Assembly: GCA_017509605.1 (NCBI GenBank)
Contig: JAFWPH010000031.1
Location: forward strand, 1-39,067
Origin: Bacteroidaceae bacterium
GTDB taxonomy: Bacteria > Bacteroidota > Bacteroidia > Bacteroidales > Bacteroidaceae
Direction of reading: 5' to 3'
DNA: 39,067 nucleotides
In this document: piece after piece, positions 29,549 to 39,067 of the stretch
Layout: each line of letters opens with the position of its first letter
How positions within the stretch are numbered: position 1 is the first letter of the stretch
Made by a program: the position numbers and the translations under genes
The notes under the pieces: model-generated
Database searches by the model: none
Seen by the model: only the letters and a program-made list of their open reading frames with translations
Told to the model about the DNA's origin: nothing

Positions 29549-29881
29549 ACTTGATGCCTCCTAACTTTTCTTATTTCATTAGAAACAACATAGCACAACT
29601 TTAAACGAAAATATCCTTGTGGGATAAGAAGTGACGCCGCGACGCGACGGAACAACTAATCACAACAAGATGCTGTTGTCGCTGGAGTTGTGTAAAGTTG
29701 TGTCCCATCATGGCGAAGCCGTGAAACTAAAAGTTGTGATTTAGTTGTGATAAGTTGTTTCCAATTAAATAGCCTTTACATAGCAGAATTATTGCTCTGT
29801 AGATTCAAATTCATGCGGAAAAAATGCACAAAATTAACAAAGTTTAACTATTTGACATTTTCATTTGAACAACGATTATAG
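29549..29881. other. Intergenic region with a repeat-bounded element
   Basis: No gene is seen. Most of it is the inverted-repeat-bounded element at 29582-29757, followed by AT-rich sequence leading to the promoter of the giant surface-protein gene. Confidence 0.6.
29582..29757. repeat. Inverted-repeat-bounded intergenic element, containing 17-bp repeat copy 3
   Basis: The left end (29582-29598) is GAAACAACATAGCACAA. The right end reads, on the minus strand, GAAACAACTTATCACAACT, an imperfect inverted copy. Inside, CAACTAATCACAAC and GTTGTGATTTAGTTG form another imperfect inverted pair, and GC-rich GACGCCGCGACGCGACGG lies between. It has no open frame. It may be a small non-autonomous (MITE- or REP-like) element. 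Confidence 0.55.
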
Positions 29882-29889
29882 TAATTTTG
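29882..29889 (+). promoter_or_regulatory. -7 box of the giant surface-protein gene
   Basis: TAATTTTG fits TAnnTTTG, but no TTTG lies at the right distance upstream. It implies a leader of roughly 250 nt. Confidence 0.4.
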
Positions 29890-30142
29890 CAAGTAAACAA
29901 TTGAATGTAGAGTTGAGACAAGGGTGCAATTCATTGCATCTTGTTGAGTATCAATTCATTAAAAAACTAATTAATAACTAACAAGAGGGTGTGTATTTGA
30001 GTTAGTTGGTTTTTCGGCTTGCTATATATATATTAATAATGTATAGACTAATACCAGAAATTCCATCATTGGCTCATTTCCGCAGCCGATTTCATCATTA
30101 GAAAAAAAAGAAAATCTATTTATTAACTTTAATTTTAACTAT
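29890..30142 (+). promoter_or_regulatory. Long structured 5' leader of the giant gene
   Basis: About 250 nt without a gene. It contains two possible hairpins: ACAAG..TGCAA with TTGCA.CTTGT (29919-29945) and AACTAAC (29976-29982) with GTTAGTT (30001-30007). No known riboswitch class is recognised. Confidence 0.4.
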
Positions 30143-33100
30143 ATGGGAAAAAACTTTAAACTTCTAATGACTTTCCTACTATGCCTGTTAGGCATGGCGG
30201 CGAAAGCGCAGACGGTTGAGATTTCCACTGTTGACCAGCTTAAAGCTTTCCGCGACGCAGTAAATAGCGGTACGACCTACTCAGGGCAAACCGTCAAACT
30301 CACTGCTGACCTGGACTTAAGCTCCGAGGCTAACTGGGTACCAATAGGCAATCTAGTGGCATACCCAAGCCAATCCTTCAACGGAACGTTCGACGGAAAC
30401 GGCCACAAAATCAGCAACATCACCTGTACTGACAACACCCCTAATCATGCTGTGGCGGGATTGTTTGGTTCTGTGGTTAATGGTACGATCAAGGACCTAA
30501 CCGTTGAGAACGTTAATATCACCAGCACACATTATGCTGGCGGTATAGTGGCTTACACTTCAAATGGACCAACCATTGAGAACTGCAAGGTAATTGGAGG
30601 TACCATCAAATCCTCTCCAGAATTATTGAATGGTTCCTATGACAATGGCGACAAGGTTGGTGGTATCATGGGATATGCCACTGCAGGTTCCACCATCAAC
30701 AATTGTGTCGTAGAGAACGTGACTATCAAAGGATATCGTGATTTAGGCGGTATTGTTGGATACTCCGCTGGTACTGTCACAAATAACACAGCGATTGAAG
30801 TTACTGTTACTCAAGACCTCACAAACGGATATAAGAACCCGACACCTACGACTGTTGGTGATATCCACGGAGGTGGCAGTCCTACTCTTAGCAACAATAA
30901 AGTAATCAAGTATGTTGCTCAGATCGGTGATACCAAGTACGGAACTATCGCTGAGGCTGTTTCTGCTGCAACTGCTGGACAGACCATCGAAATCTTCAAA
31001 GCAGGTGACTACACACTGCCCAACCTGCCTCTGAACATTACTCTCGAAGGTACTGTGGATGGTGTTTCTTTCACCTATACTACAGCAAACAGCAGCATTG
31101 CAAGTACGCCCAATGGCGCTACATTCAAGAACATCACCTTCAATTGGGGTAATGTTAACTACCATGGTTTCCAATCATCTACTGGCACCATCAACATGGT
31201 GAATTGTAAAAACCTTGGTAGGTTCTTCTCTTATAGTGATATGAACTTCACGAATTGTGAATTCGAGTTTAACGGCGACGAATACTGCATGTGGGTATAT
31301 GGTGCCGGCAATGTAGTTTATGACCAGTGTACTTTCACCAACAACACTAAAGGTAAGTTGTTGCATCTTTATTGTGAAAGCACAGCCCTCACGCATAAGG
31401 TGACAGTGAAAGATTGCAAGTTCATTAATGGAGGTAGTTTAAGCAAGGCTGCAATCAATGTTAAGGCTACAAGTACAAATGGAGCTTTGCAATATGATCT
31501 TCATCTTGAAGGCAACAACACATACGATGGCAACTTCCCGACTGCAGTAGGCGAGCAAGCTAATGCCGACAAGACTTGGATTCTCAATCCTTTGGCACAG
31601 GTTGACGATCGATCTGTAACGCCAGACAAGATTACTGTTTATGAGAACGATGTACTCATCTATCCTAAGACCGTAGCTCAAATTGGTGATGCCAAGTATC
31701 CAACTCTGCAATCGGCTGTTGATGCCGCACAGCAGATGGGTGGTGCTGTTACTGTGAATATCATAGATGATATCAGCGGAGAAACTGTTACTGTAAAAGA
31801 GGTAGCAAACTTCAAGCTGACGATTGACGGTAAGAAGGACGCCAGCTCCAACTACACGGTTGACGCAACCATCATTGTTGACGGTTTGCGTCAAAAATAT
31901 GGTGGTGGTGGTAGTCCCACCAATGGTGCTTCTGTCACCATCCAGAACATCGCTTTTGTTAATAATGCTGCCAAAGATGTAATTAATCCCAATGGATATC
32001 CGCATCACCTCACAATACAAGATTGTACATACACGGGCTCGACAACAAGCCTAAAGAATTGGTTTATGAATGTCACTGATGGTCCTTTGTATGGAGCGAC
32101 CATCAAAAACGTTACTGTTGAATCTTCACGTCTTATACAAGGTGATTTTTCTTCGGATGTAGTATTTGAAAACATCACAGCCACCAACAACTGTTACGTT
32201 GGCTTCAACATCAAGACAGGTCCTTCGGGTGGCTTTGATGGAGCTGTTTCAATCAAAAACTGTCAAGTCACTACAGGCAAGTACGCCTTCCGTGATTACT
32301 CAGATGGGTATGCAGGCACTATCACCCTTCAAAACAACACCTTTGTCAGCACTTCAGAAGAAAGTGATGAAGGCGTTATCGTAAACAGAGGCGGAGCCGT
32401 AGGAACTGCTCACATCAATGTTGAAAGTGGCACATATACGGGACATGTAAAAGTCCTTAATGGCAAAGAAGGCGTTCTCGCCATCTCCGGAGGCTATTTC
32501 TCAGAAGAGTTCCCACAGAACTACATTGCTGCTGACCTTGTAGCTGCAGGTAAAGATTGTGTTCCCGCTACAGACAAGCCTGGATACTACACTATTGGAG
32601 ATCCCACATACGTGGCTCAGATTGGTAGCACGAAGTACACGACACTTCAGAAAGCAGTCGATGCCGCTCATGAGATGACAGGTGATGTAACTATAGAATT
32701 TCTTGAAGACATCAGCGGTTATTCGATAGTTCATCAGAAGGCTGGTCTGAACCTCACCATCGACGGTAAAGACAAGACTTTGGCTGGACAAATCATCATC
32801 GACGGTGATGGAAGTTTAGATGGTACAGATGTCTTTACTATCCAGAACATTAAGTTTGAAATTCCTTCAGAATTTTGTAGTGGTACGGATGCATTTGTTG
32901 TAGTGCCAAGTACCAAAACCACAGGTACTCCGTACTATGCTCCGTCTCACAACAATCATGCTCACAATATTACCATCTCAGATTGCACTTTCACGGGAAA
33001 TTACCCGACATCTAATATTGTAGGTTTCAAATCTCACTCTGGTATAGATGGGATGAAGAATCTTGTCATGCAAAATGTAACAGGAACAAACCTGCATAGT

Positions 33101-36100
33101 CTTGCCCAATTGACAGCAACCAAGGGCGCTACATTCGACAACTGCTCAGCTACACAGACGGGTAGTTTCATCGGAGTAAACGGTGGAGATGGAACTTACA
33201 CCGTGAGCAACTGTACCTTCGCGTCTCACCCCGACAAGACTGACGGTTATGCTTACCGCGAGAAGAGCAGCTCAACTGCTGTTGCCACACTGACCAACAA
33301 TAACTTTAAGGCTCATGACGCTATTATTCTTGGCAGTGCAGGTACCATCAATGTGGAGAGCGGAACTTACGTAGGCGAAATCTCAAAAACAGCGGGTACT
33401 ATCGCCATCTCTGACGGTCACTTCAGCGCTCCGCTTGGTAATGCTGAGTATTCCGATTTTATTGCTGAGGGTAAAGCTGGTGTGAATGGCCTGTATCCTG
33501 AGGATGAGGCTGCACCTAACGGTGTTGGCCCTGCTGTAGCTACTGTAACATTCAGTGATGCTACTGTCCGCAAGTACGCTTCTCTTGAAGCAGCCGTGGC
33601 TGCAGTTACGGACGAAAATCCTGCAACGATTACGATGCTCGCTGACGTGACCATTTCTGAGAATGTGGTTATCGGTGGCACCTATGGCTCAACAGCCAGC
33701 CAGACCACAGCCATCAGCGCTCAGAACATCACACTCGACCTGAACGGACACAACATCTCAGGCAACAAGACCATCTATCTGGCTGGTGGAAGCCTGAACA
33801 TCACTGGTGAAGGCACAATCGAGAACACCGGCACAGGTGCCTCTCCTGTGGGCGTACGCTATGTCAAGAGTGGTGACGGCCTCGATTATACGTCGAAACG
33901 GACACTGACCATCGGTGAGAACGTCACCTTGAGTGGTGCACATTATGGTCTGAACATATTCGGCACCAATGAGGGCACTGTAGCCAATGATATTGAGGTG
34001 AACGTGAACGGTGTTGTAGAGGGTGTTCTCTTCGTTCTCGGCAACCTGACGAATGCTGAAAACAACATTGTCATCAATGTCAACGGCATAGTCACCGCTA
34101 CTGATGAAGTTGGTATCGCCCTTAACGGCAATGCCAAGGTGAACGTGGCTGCAGGCGCTGAGGTTACCGGTCAGTCTGGTATCGAGGTTCGCGGAGGTGA
34201 ACTTAATGTCACTGGCGGTACTATCACAGCTACTGCATCTGAGTACAGCTACACGGCCAATAACAGTGGAACGACCATCAAGGGCGCTGCCATCGCAGTA
34301 TCTCAGCATGGAACATTGCTCCCCACCAATGTGACTATTTCTGATGGTACCCTGACTGGTGCCAAGTCTATCGCCGTTGCGGACGCTCAGAACAACGCAC
34401 TGGCAAATGTGACAGTTACAGCGAAGAATGAACTCACAGAGAACTCACTCATTCCTGCAGACTTCAAGTGGGTGGCCAACGAAGACGGTATCACCAGCAC
34501 ACTCGCTCCTTGTGAGTATGTAGCTCAGTACAACGGCACGAAGTACGAGTCACTCCAGGCCGCTATCGACGCAGCAGAGGCTGACGACCCAACAGACATC
34601 GTGATTGACATGTTGGCTGACTGCACACTCGACATCACTGCATGGAGCGGTACTCAGAATGCCCATTCTATTGGTACGGCCAATACCCAATCCATCACTA
34701 TCAATGGTAACAACCACAAACTGGACTTCAACCAACTCAACTCAGACTGGAACAATGTGGCCACGATGAACGACGATGTGACTAAGTTGGTGCTCAACGA
34801 CATGACTATCGCCAACAGCAATCACAACAATGGTCCTTGGAACCGTCACGACATCAACTTCAACTGCGCTGTTGAACTCAACAATGTGACATCCGACAAG
34901 GCCATGGCATTCAAGAACGATGCTACACTCAACAACGTCAGCATCACTGATAATAGTGGCAGTCTTTATGGTATTTGGATTCAGCCTAATGGACAGAACG
35001 TCAGCATCGACGGACTGACCATCACTGCGGAACGCGGTATCAAGATTGACGACCAATATGTGGACGATCCTCAGAATACAACTTTGAACATTGCCAATGC
35101 CACATTCAACACCACCAAGAAGTCGGCTATCCTCGTGAAGAGCGCCGCTCTGACGACTGTAAACGCTGGTGAGGGCATCAATATTGAGAACGTGGCAGCC
35201 GACAATGTTAACCCTGTTTGGGTGGACGAAGACAGAGCTGAAGAATTCTACAAGGTCAAAGTGACTGGTACTACCGTTGTTCCTGAGACCAAGGAAAGCG
35301 ACTACGTGGCCAAGTTGATTGACACAGACAACACCATCTTGGGTTACTACAAGGCTTTGAACAAGGCTATCACTACAGCCACAGAAGGCCAGACAGTAGC
35401 CATTCTGCAGGCAAACACCTACACACTGCCAGGTCTGCCTCTGAACATCACTGTCGAGGGTGCTGTGGAAGGCGTACAGTTCACTCACACCACTGCAGGC
35501 AATGTGGCAGCCATCCCCAATGGCGCTACTTTCAAGAATGTAGCATTCAACTTCGGCAATGTCGACTACCATGGTTTCCAGCATGCCGGAACCATCAACA
35601 TGGAGGGTTGTACACTCAACGGCAAGCTCTTCTCCTATGGTGACATGAACTTCACCAACTGTACGTTCAACCAGTCCAACTCCGACTACCACATGTGGGC
35701 TTACTCGGGCAATCTGACCTATACAGATTGTACGTTCACCAACACATCCACAGGTAAGTTCCTCAATGTCTATAATGAGAGCGGTGCAACGAAGTACACG
35801 GTGACAGTTACCAGCTGTAACTTCATCAACCAAGGTGCTTCCAACAAGGCTGCCCTCAATGTGAAGGCTACTTGTGGAACGAAGTTACTTGCCTACGATG
35901 TCATCATCAACAACTGCACCACTGAAGGTGCATTCCCAGAGGCCAACTGGGGTGATGCACTCGTTGTTCTCAACAATTTGGCTCAGGTGGATGACCGCAC
36001 AGCTGACGGAGTCGATAACATCAAGGTATGGCAGGACGATGTCCTCATCTATCCTGTTTATGTAGCTCAGATTGGTGAGACACAGTATCCTACCTTGCAG

Positions 36101-39067
36101 AGCGCCCTCAATGCCGCTCATGAGATGACAGGCGATGTGACTGTCGAACTGCTCAAGGATATCAAGGGTTACTCCATCGTTCATCAGAAGGCTGGTCTGA
36201 ACCTCACTATCGACGGTAAGGACAAGACTTTGGCTGGACAAATCTTCATTGACGGCAACGGACGTGCAAGCGGCACAGAGACGCTGACCATCAAGAACTT
36301 CAAGTTCGAAGGCAACACGTCGAACTTCTATTCTGGTACCGATGCGTTCATCCTCGTGCCAAGCACAAAGGAGACAGGAAAGCCTTGGTCCGTAACTAAC
36401 CAGTACAACTACGCACACAACATCACCGTTACTGACTGCTCGTTCACTAGCACAAGTACATCTGATGAATATGATGTGGTTTGCTATAAAGCCACTTCTG
36501 GCGCAGGTGAATACAACGTCACCATCACCAACTGTACAGCCACTGGTACAATGATGCACAGTCTTGCACAGCTGACTGGCACCACTGGCGGAAGCATCAC
36601 CAACTGTACTGTTACAGGTAGCGAAAGCTTCGTGAATGTGAGCGGTGGTACTGGCGACTTCACGGTTTCTGGCAACACCTTCACCTCAGCTGAGGGCGCC
36701 AGCGGATATGGTATCCGTGAAAACGGCACCTCTGATGCTGTCATCACATTGACTGACAACACCTTTACCGCAGCCAATGCCGTGGTTCTTGGTAAGGGAA
36801 CCAACGTTACAGCTGGCACCATCAACGTTGTTAGCGGTATTTATGTAGGTGAAATCACTAAGACTGACGCTGCCACTGGCAAGATTGTCATTTCTGGTGG
36901 TCACTTCAGCGCTTCTATCGCTGACGCTGCTTACGCTGACTTCATCGCCGAGGGTCTCTGCGGTGTGAACGGCATCTACCTTAATGAGACACCTGAAGCA
37001 CCCAACGGTATCGGAGATGCCGTAGCCAGCGTGACATTCGCTGACAACACCACACTTAACTATGCTTCTCTCGAAGCTGCCATCGCAGCAGTACCTACTG
37101 ACGGAACAGAAGCCACTGTGACTCTCCTTGTTGACGTGGCCGAGAATGCCGTCGTTGCAGGCGGAAAGAACTTCGTTCTCGACTTGAACGAGAAGACCCT
37201 CACTGGTTATATCGACCAGTACGACAGCCAGATTACAGTTCAGAACGGTACAGTGGCTGGAACAGTATATGTAAACGGTGGAGCTACTTCAACAGACAAC
37301 TACAACAAGTTCACTCTCGCTGAAAATGCTACCATCAACGCTGATTACGGAATCATACTTTACCAGGCTGAGGGTACTACCGCAGGTTACGGCTCTACCA
37401 TCAACATCAACGGTACAGTGAACGGTATGGTTTGGGTAATGGGTAACATCACCGAAGGCAACAGCGTCGTCAACGTGAACAGCACTGCAAAGATCAGTGG
37501 CGATGTGGGTGTTGCTCTCAATGGCCTTGCCACTCTGAATGTTGCTGATGGCGCCACCATCACTGGCTCCGAGGTAGGTATCGAGGCTCGTGCAGGTGTG
37601 CTGAATGTGGAAGGCGGAACCATCACTTCTACCGCCGCTGCCTACAGCTTCACACCAAATGGCAGTGGTACAACCACTTTCGGCGCTGCTATCGCTGTGG
37701 CACAGCACAACACAGGACTTGATGTGGAAGTGAACATCAACGGTGGTACGCTGAACGGCGTTAAGTCTATCGCTGTTGCAGACGCTCAGAGCAACGACCT
37801 GGAGAATGTCACCGTAAAGGTGAAAGACGAACTCGTCACCGACAACACGCTCATCCCAGAAGGTTTTGCATGGGCAAGCAACGGCGACGGCACCAGCTCT
37901 CCAAAGAAAGCTGTGGCTAAGATTGGCGACATCTTGTACGCTTCTCTCGCTGACGCAGTAGCAGCTGTTCCTGCTGGCGGTACAGAAACTACCATCACGA
38001 TGATTGACAACGAGATGATTGATGTTGTAGGAAGCGCTGTTACTATTCCTTCAAACAAGAATGTCGTAATTGACCTCAATGGCTTCCAGGTAGTAGGTAC
38101 TGCCGCAGGTGGCTCAACCTCTGCTCTTATCACCAATAAGGGAACTCTGACCATCAAGGACAGCTCCGACACCAATGCTGACGGAACTGGCACAGGACAA
38201 TTGATTTCAGGTGCCACCACTACATGGATTTATGAAGGCGACGGCAACTACGCCGGCAGTTATGCAAGCAACACCATCACAAACAGTGGTACGCTGACCA
38301 TCGAAAGTGGTTACATCGAGAATCTTTCCACAGGTTCCGCTACCTACGCTGTTGACAACAACTCATCTGGTGGCAATGCTATCCTCAATATGAACGGAGG
38401 TTTGGTGAAAGCCAGATCAGTCGCTGTTCGTGAGTTCGCTAATAGCACGACGCTTGACAATGTCATCAACATGGCTGGAGGTACAATCACAGCTGGTTAT
38501 TCCGGCATCTGGATTCAGTTGCCAGGCAGTGACACTTCTAAGGCCATGAAGGCTGGTCTGAACGTGACAGGCGGAACAATCGCTGGTGGTTCTTACGCAT
38601 TCTATGACTACACATATGGTAACTTATTCGATGCGACCCAGTACAACCTCAGCGGAGGTACTTTCGATGGTGACATCTTCAGTTATGGAGCCAATTTCAC
38701 CATCACCGACGGTACATACAACGGCGAGGTGGCTATCAAGCAGGCAAAACCATCGAATGTAGCTGTTTCTGGCGGTAAGTTTGCCGGTGACGTTTACACC
38801 TATGGCGATAATGCTTCTGAAGGCTTCATCACTGGTGGTGTTTACGCTATCAACACTTATGTGTACGAGGGCACAACCTACGACTGCGACTGGACCACTC
38901 TGCTGGCTGACGGATACTACCAGGTAGCCAACACCGATCCTGAAACCATGGAGGACTATCCATATACAGTGTCAACTGGTGGAGTGTTCGACCTCTACGA
39001 CCTCGCTAACAGGAAAGATGACAAGTATCCATACTTGGGCTCAAGCGTTATGAGCAACGTAAAGGTG
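30143..39067 (+). CDS. Giant secreted repetitive surface protein (5' part, open at window end)
   Basis: 2975 codons are visible without a stop; the 3' end is beyond the window. ATG 30143 starts a signal peptide (MGKNFKLLMTFLLCLLGMAA, then KAQ). Residues 30-250 contain GLUG-type repeats (GGIVAYTS, GGIMGYAT, GGIVGYSA). After that come long units each opening with VAQIG.TKY.TLQ.AV.AA (near residues 258, 512, 824, 1974) or a variant with YASLEAAVAAV (near 1134 and 2296). These are followed by strand-rich, N/G/T-rich sequence typical of right-handed beta-helix adhesins. Large modules recur in the same order 3.4-4.4 kb apart. No catalytic motif is seen. It is likely surface-exposed or adhesive; the anchoring end is not visible. 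The long leader suggests regulation at the RNA level. Confidence 0.85.
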   Translation, partial: MGKNFKLLMTFLLCLLGMAAKAQTVEISTVDQLKAFRDAVNSGTTYSGQTVKLTADLDLSSEANWVPIGNLVAYPSQSFNGTFDGNGHKISNITCTDNTPNHAVAGLFGSVVNGTIKDLTVENVNITSTHYAGGIVAYTSNGPTIENCKVIGGTIKSSPELLNGSYDNGDKVGGIMGYATAGSTINNCVVENVTIKGYRDLGGIVGYSAGTVTNNTAIEVTVTQDLTNGYKNPTPTTVGDIHGGGSPTLSNNKVIKYVAQIGDTKYGTIAEAVSAATAGQTIEIFKAGDYTLPNLPLNITLEGTVDGVSFTYTTANSSIASTPNGATFKNITFNWGNVNYHGFQSSTGTINMVNCKNLGRFFSYSDMNFTNCEFEFNGDEYCMWVYGAGNVVYDQCTFTNNTKGKLLHLYCESTALTHKVTVKDCKFINGGSLSKAAINVKATSTNGALQYDLHLEGNNTYDGNFPTAVGEQANADKTWILNPLAQVDDRSVTPDKITVYENDVLIYPKTVAQIGDAKYPTLQSAVDAAQQMGGAVTVNIIDDISGETVTVKEVANFKLTIDGKKDASSNYTVDATIIVDGLRQKYGGGGSPTNGASVTIQNIAFVNNAAKDVINPNGYPHHLTIQDCTYTGSTTSLKNWFMNVTDGPLYGATIKNVTVESSRLIQGDFSSDVVFENITATNNCYVGFNIKTGPSGGFDGAVSIKNCQVTTGKYAFRDYSDGYAGTITLQNNTFVSTSEESDEGVIVNRGGAVGTAHINVESGTYTGHVKVLNGKEGVLAISGGYFSEEFPQNYIAADLVAAGKDCVPATDKPGYYTIGDPTYVAQIGSTKYTTLQKAVDAAHEMTGDVTIEFLEDISGYSIVHQKAGLNLTIDGKDKTLAGQIIIDGDGSLDGTDVFTIQNIKFEIPSEFCSGTDAFVVVPSTKTTGTPYYAPSHNNHAHNITISDCTFTGNYPTSNIVGFKSHSGIDGMKNLVMQNVTGTNLHSLAQLTATKGATFDNCSATQTGSFIGVNGGDGTYTVSNCTFASHPDKTDGYAYREKSSSTAVATLTNNNFKAHDAIILGSAGTINVESGTYVGEISKTAGTIAISDGHFSAPLGNAEYSDFIAEGKAGVNGLYPEDEAAPNGVGPAVATVTFSDATVRKYASLEAAVAAVTDENPATITMLADVTISENVVIGGTYGSTASQTTAISAQNITLDLNGHNISGNKTIYLAGGSLNITGEGTIENTGTGASPVGVRYVKSGDGLDYTSKRTLTIGENVTLSGAHYGLNIFGTNEGTVANDIEVNVNGVVEGVLFVLGNLTNAENNIVINVNGIVTATDEVGIALNGNAKVNVAAGAEVTGQSGIEVRGGELNVTGGTITATASEYSYTANNSGTTIKGAAIAVSQHGTLLPTNVTISDGTLTGAKSIAVADAQNNALANVTVTAKNELTENSLIPADFKWVANEDGITSTLAPCEYVAQYNGTKYESLQAAIDAAEADDPTDIVIDMLADCTLDITAWSGTQNAHSIGTANTQSITINGNNHKLDFNQLNSDWNNVATMNDDVTKLVLNDMTIANSNHNNGPWNRHDINFNCAVELNNVTSDKAMAFKNDATLNNVSITDNSGSLYGIWIQPNGQNVSIDGLTITAERGIKIDDQYVDDPQNTTLNIANATFNTTKKSAILVKSAALTTVNAGEGINIENVAADNVNPVWVDEDRAEEFYKVKVTGTTVVPETKESDYVAKLIDTDNTILGYYKALNKAITTATEGQTVAILQANTYTLPGLPLNITVEGAVEGVQFTHTTAGNVAAIPNGATFKNVAFNFGNVDYHGFQHAGTINMEGCTLNGKLFSYGDMNFTNCTFNQSNSDYHMWAYSGNLTYTDCTFTNTSTGKFLNVYNESGATKYTVTVTSCNFINQGASNKAALNVKATCGTKLLAYDVIINNCTTEGAFPEANWGDALVVLNNLAQVDDRTADGVDNIKVWQDDVLIYPVYVAQIGETQYPTLQSALNAAHEMTGDVTVELLKDIKGYSIVHQKAGLNLTIDGKDKTLAGQIFIDGNGRASGTETLTIKNFKFEGNTSNFYSGTDAFILVPSTKETGKPWSVTNQYNYAHNITVTDCSFTSTSTSDEYDVVCYKATSGAGEYNVTITNCTATGTMMHSLAQLTGTTGGSITNCTVTGSESFVNVSGGTGDFTVSGNTFTSAEGASGYGIRENGTSDAVITLTDNTFTAANAVVLGKGTNVTAGTINVVSGIYVGEITKTDAATGKIVISGGHFSASIADAAYADFIAEGLCGVNGIYLNETPEAPNGIGDAVASVTFADNTTLNYASLEAAIAAVPTDGTEATVTLLVDVAENAVVAGGKNFVLDLNEKTLTGYIDQYDSQITVQNGTVAGTVYVNGGATSTDNYNKFTLAENATINADYGIILYQAEGTTAGYGSTININGTVNGMVWVMGNITEGNSVVNVNSTAKISGDVGVALNGLATLNVADGATITGSEVGIEARAGVLNVEGGTITSTAAAYSFTPNGSGTTTFGAAIAVAQHNTGLDVEVNINGGTLNGVKSIAVADAQSNDLENVTVKVKDELVTDNTLIPEGFAWASNGDGTSSPKKAVAKIGDILYASLADAVAAVPAGGTETTITMIDNEMIDVVGSAVTIPSNKNVVIDLNGFQVVGTAAGGSTSALITNKGTLTIKDSSDTNADGTGTGQLISGATTTWIYEGDGNYAGSYASNTITNSGTLTIESGYIENLSTGSATYAVDNNSSGGNAILNMNGGLVKARSVAVREFANSTTLDNVINMAGGTITAGYSGIWIQLPGSDTSKAMKAGLNVTGGTIAGGSYAFYDYTYGNLFDATQYNLSGGTFDGDIFSYGANFTITDGTYNGEVAIKQAKPSNVAVSGGKFAGDVYTYGDNASEGFITGGVYAINTYVYEGTTYDCDWTTLLADGYYQVANTDPETMEDYPYTVSTGGVFDLYDLANRKDDKYPYLGSSVMSNVKV

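Noticed and set aside
34742..35833. Antisense open frame opposite the giant surface protein, and similar minus-strand frames across 30.7-38.2 kb
   Set aside because: All are shadows of the repetitive plus-strand frame; the plus frame is open without stops and begins with a signal peptide.

Overview
The window looks like a chromosomal segment from a Prevotella/Segatella-like member of the Bacteroidales. Several features point this way. Repeated -33/-7 promoters fit the Bacteroidetes consensus (TTTG, 19-21 nt, TAnnTTTG). Shine-Dalgarno sites are weak or absent at most genes. Many secreted enzymes have signal peptides ending in A-Q, and two secreted proteins share a C-terminal tail of the type KGIYI..-KVVVK. 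This assignment is inference from style; there is no rRNA or marker gene in the window.

Layout. (1) 1-3.6 kb is a mobile-element remnant: the 3' end of an IS4-type transposase abuts a truncated DUF4494-like gene, followed by a leftward run of small accessory genes (an unrecognised protein, DUF6633-like, DUF7833-like replication-type protein, HTH protein, small hypothetical). (2) 3.6-4.3 kb has no convincing long gene, but holds inverted repeats and a compact promoter-to-terminator unit. (3) 4.4-19.4 kb is a host-glycan (mucin O-glycan type) locus. It is organised as two divergent units around a 223-bp control region: leftward GH33 sialidase, GH2 beta-galactosidase and M60 mucinase-type metallopeptidase; rightward GH109 alpha-N-acetylgalactosaminidase, a NahK-like sugar kinase and a large secreted protein with duplicated discoidin-like modules. 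Together they could trim sialic acid, galactose and GalNAc from O-glycans, cut the exposed peptide and phosphorylate the released amino sugar. No SusC/SusD pair or regulator is present. (4) 19.7-25.1 kb carries leftward GH51 arabinofuranosidase-type and GH3 beta-glycosidase genes, the latter with an unusual N-terminal DUF1573-like domain. An intergenic zone between them is built almost wholly from 7-bp tandem repeats.

(5) 25.1-29.8 kb is the least explained part. Two small paralogous peptides (54 and 60 aa) share an identical GSDNPDTN core. The second lies 22 nt before a dynamin-like GTPase gene, followed by a membrane protein resembling DUF697/YcjF. Dispersed 17-bp repeats lie on both sides of this set. 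I regard this cassette as the best candidate for an undescribed system; its function is unknown. (6) 30.1 kb to the window end is the 5' part of a giant secreted, internally duplicated surface protein (2975 codons visible, still open at the edge).
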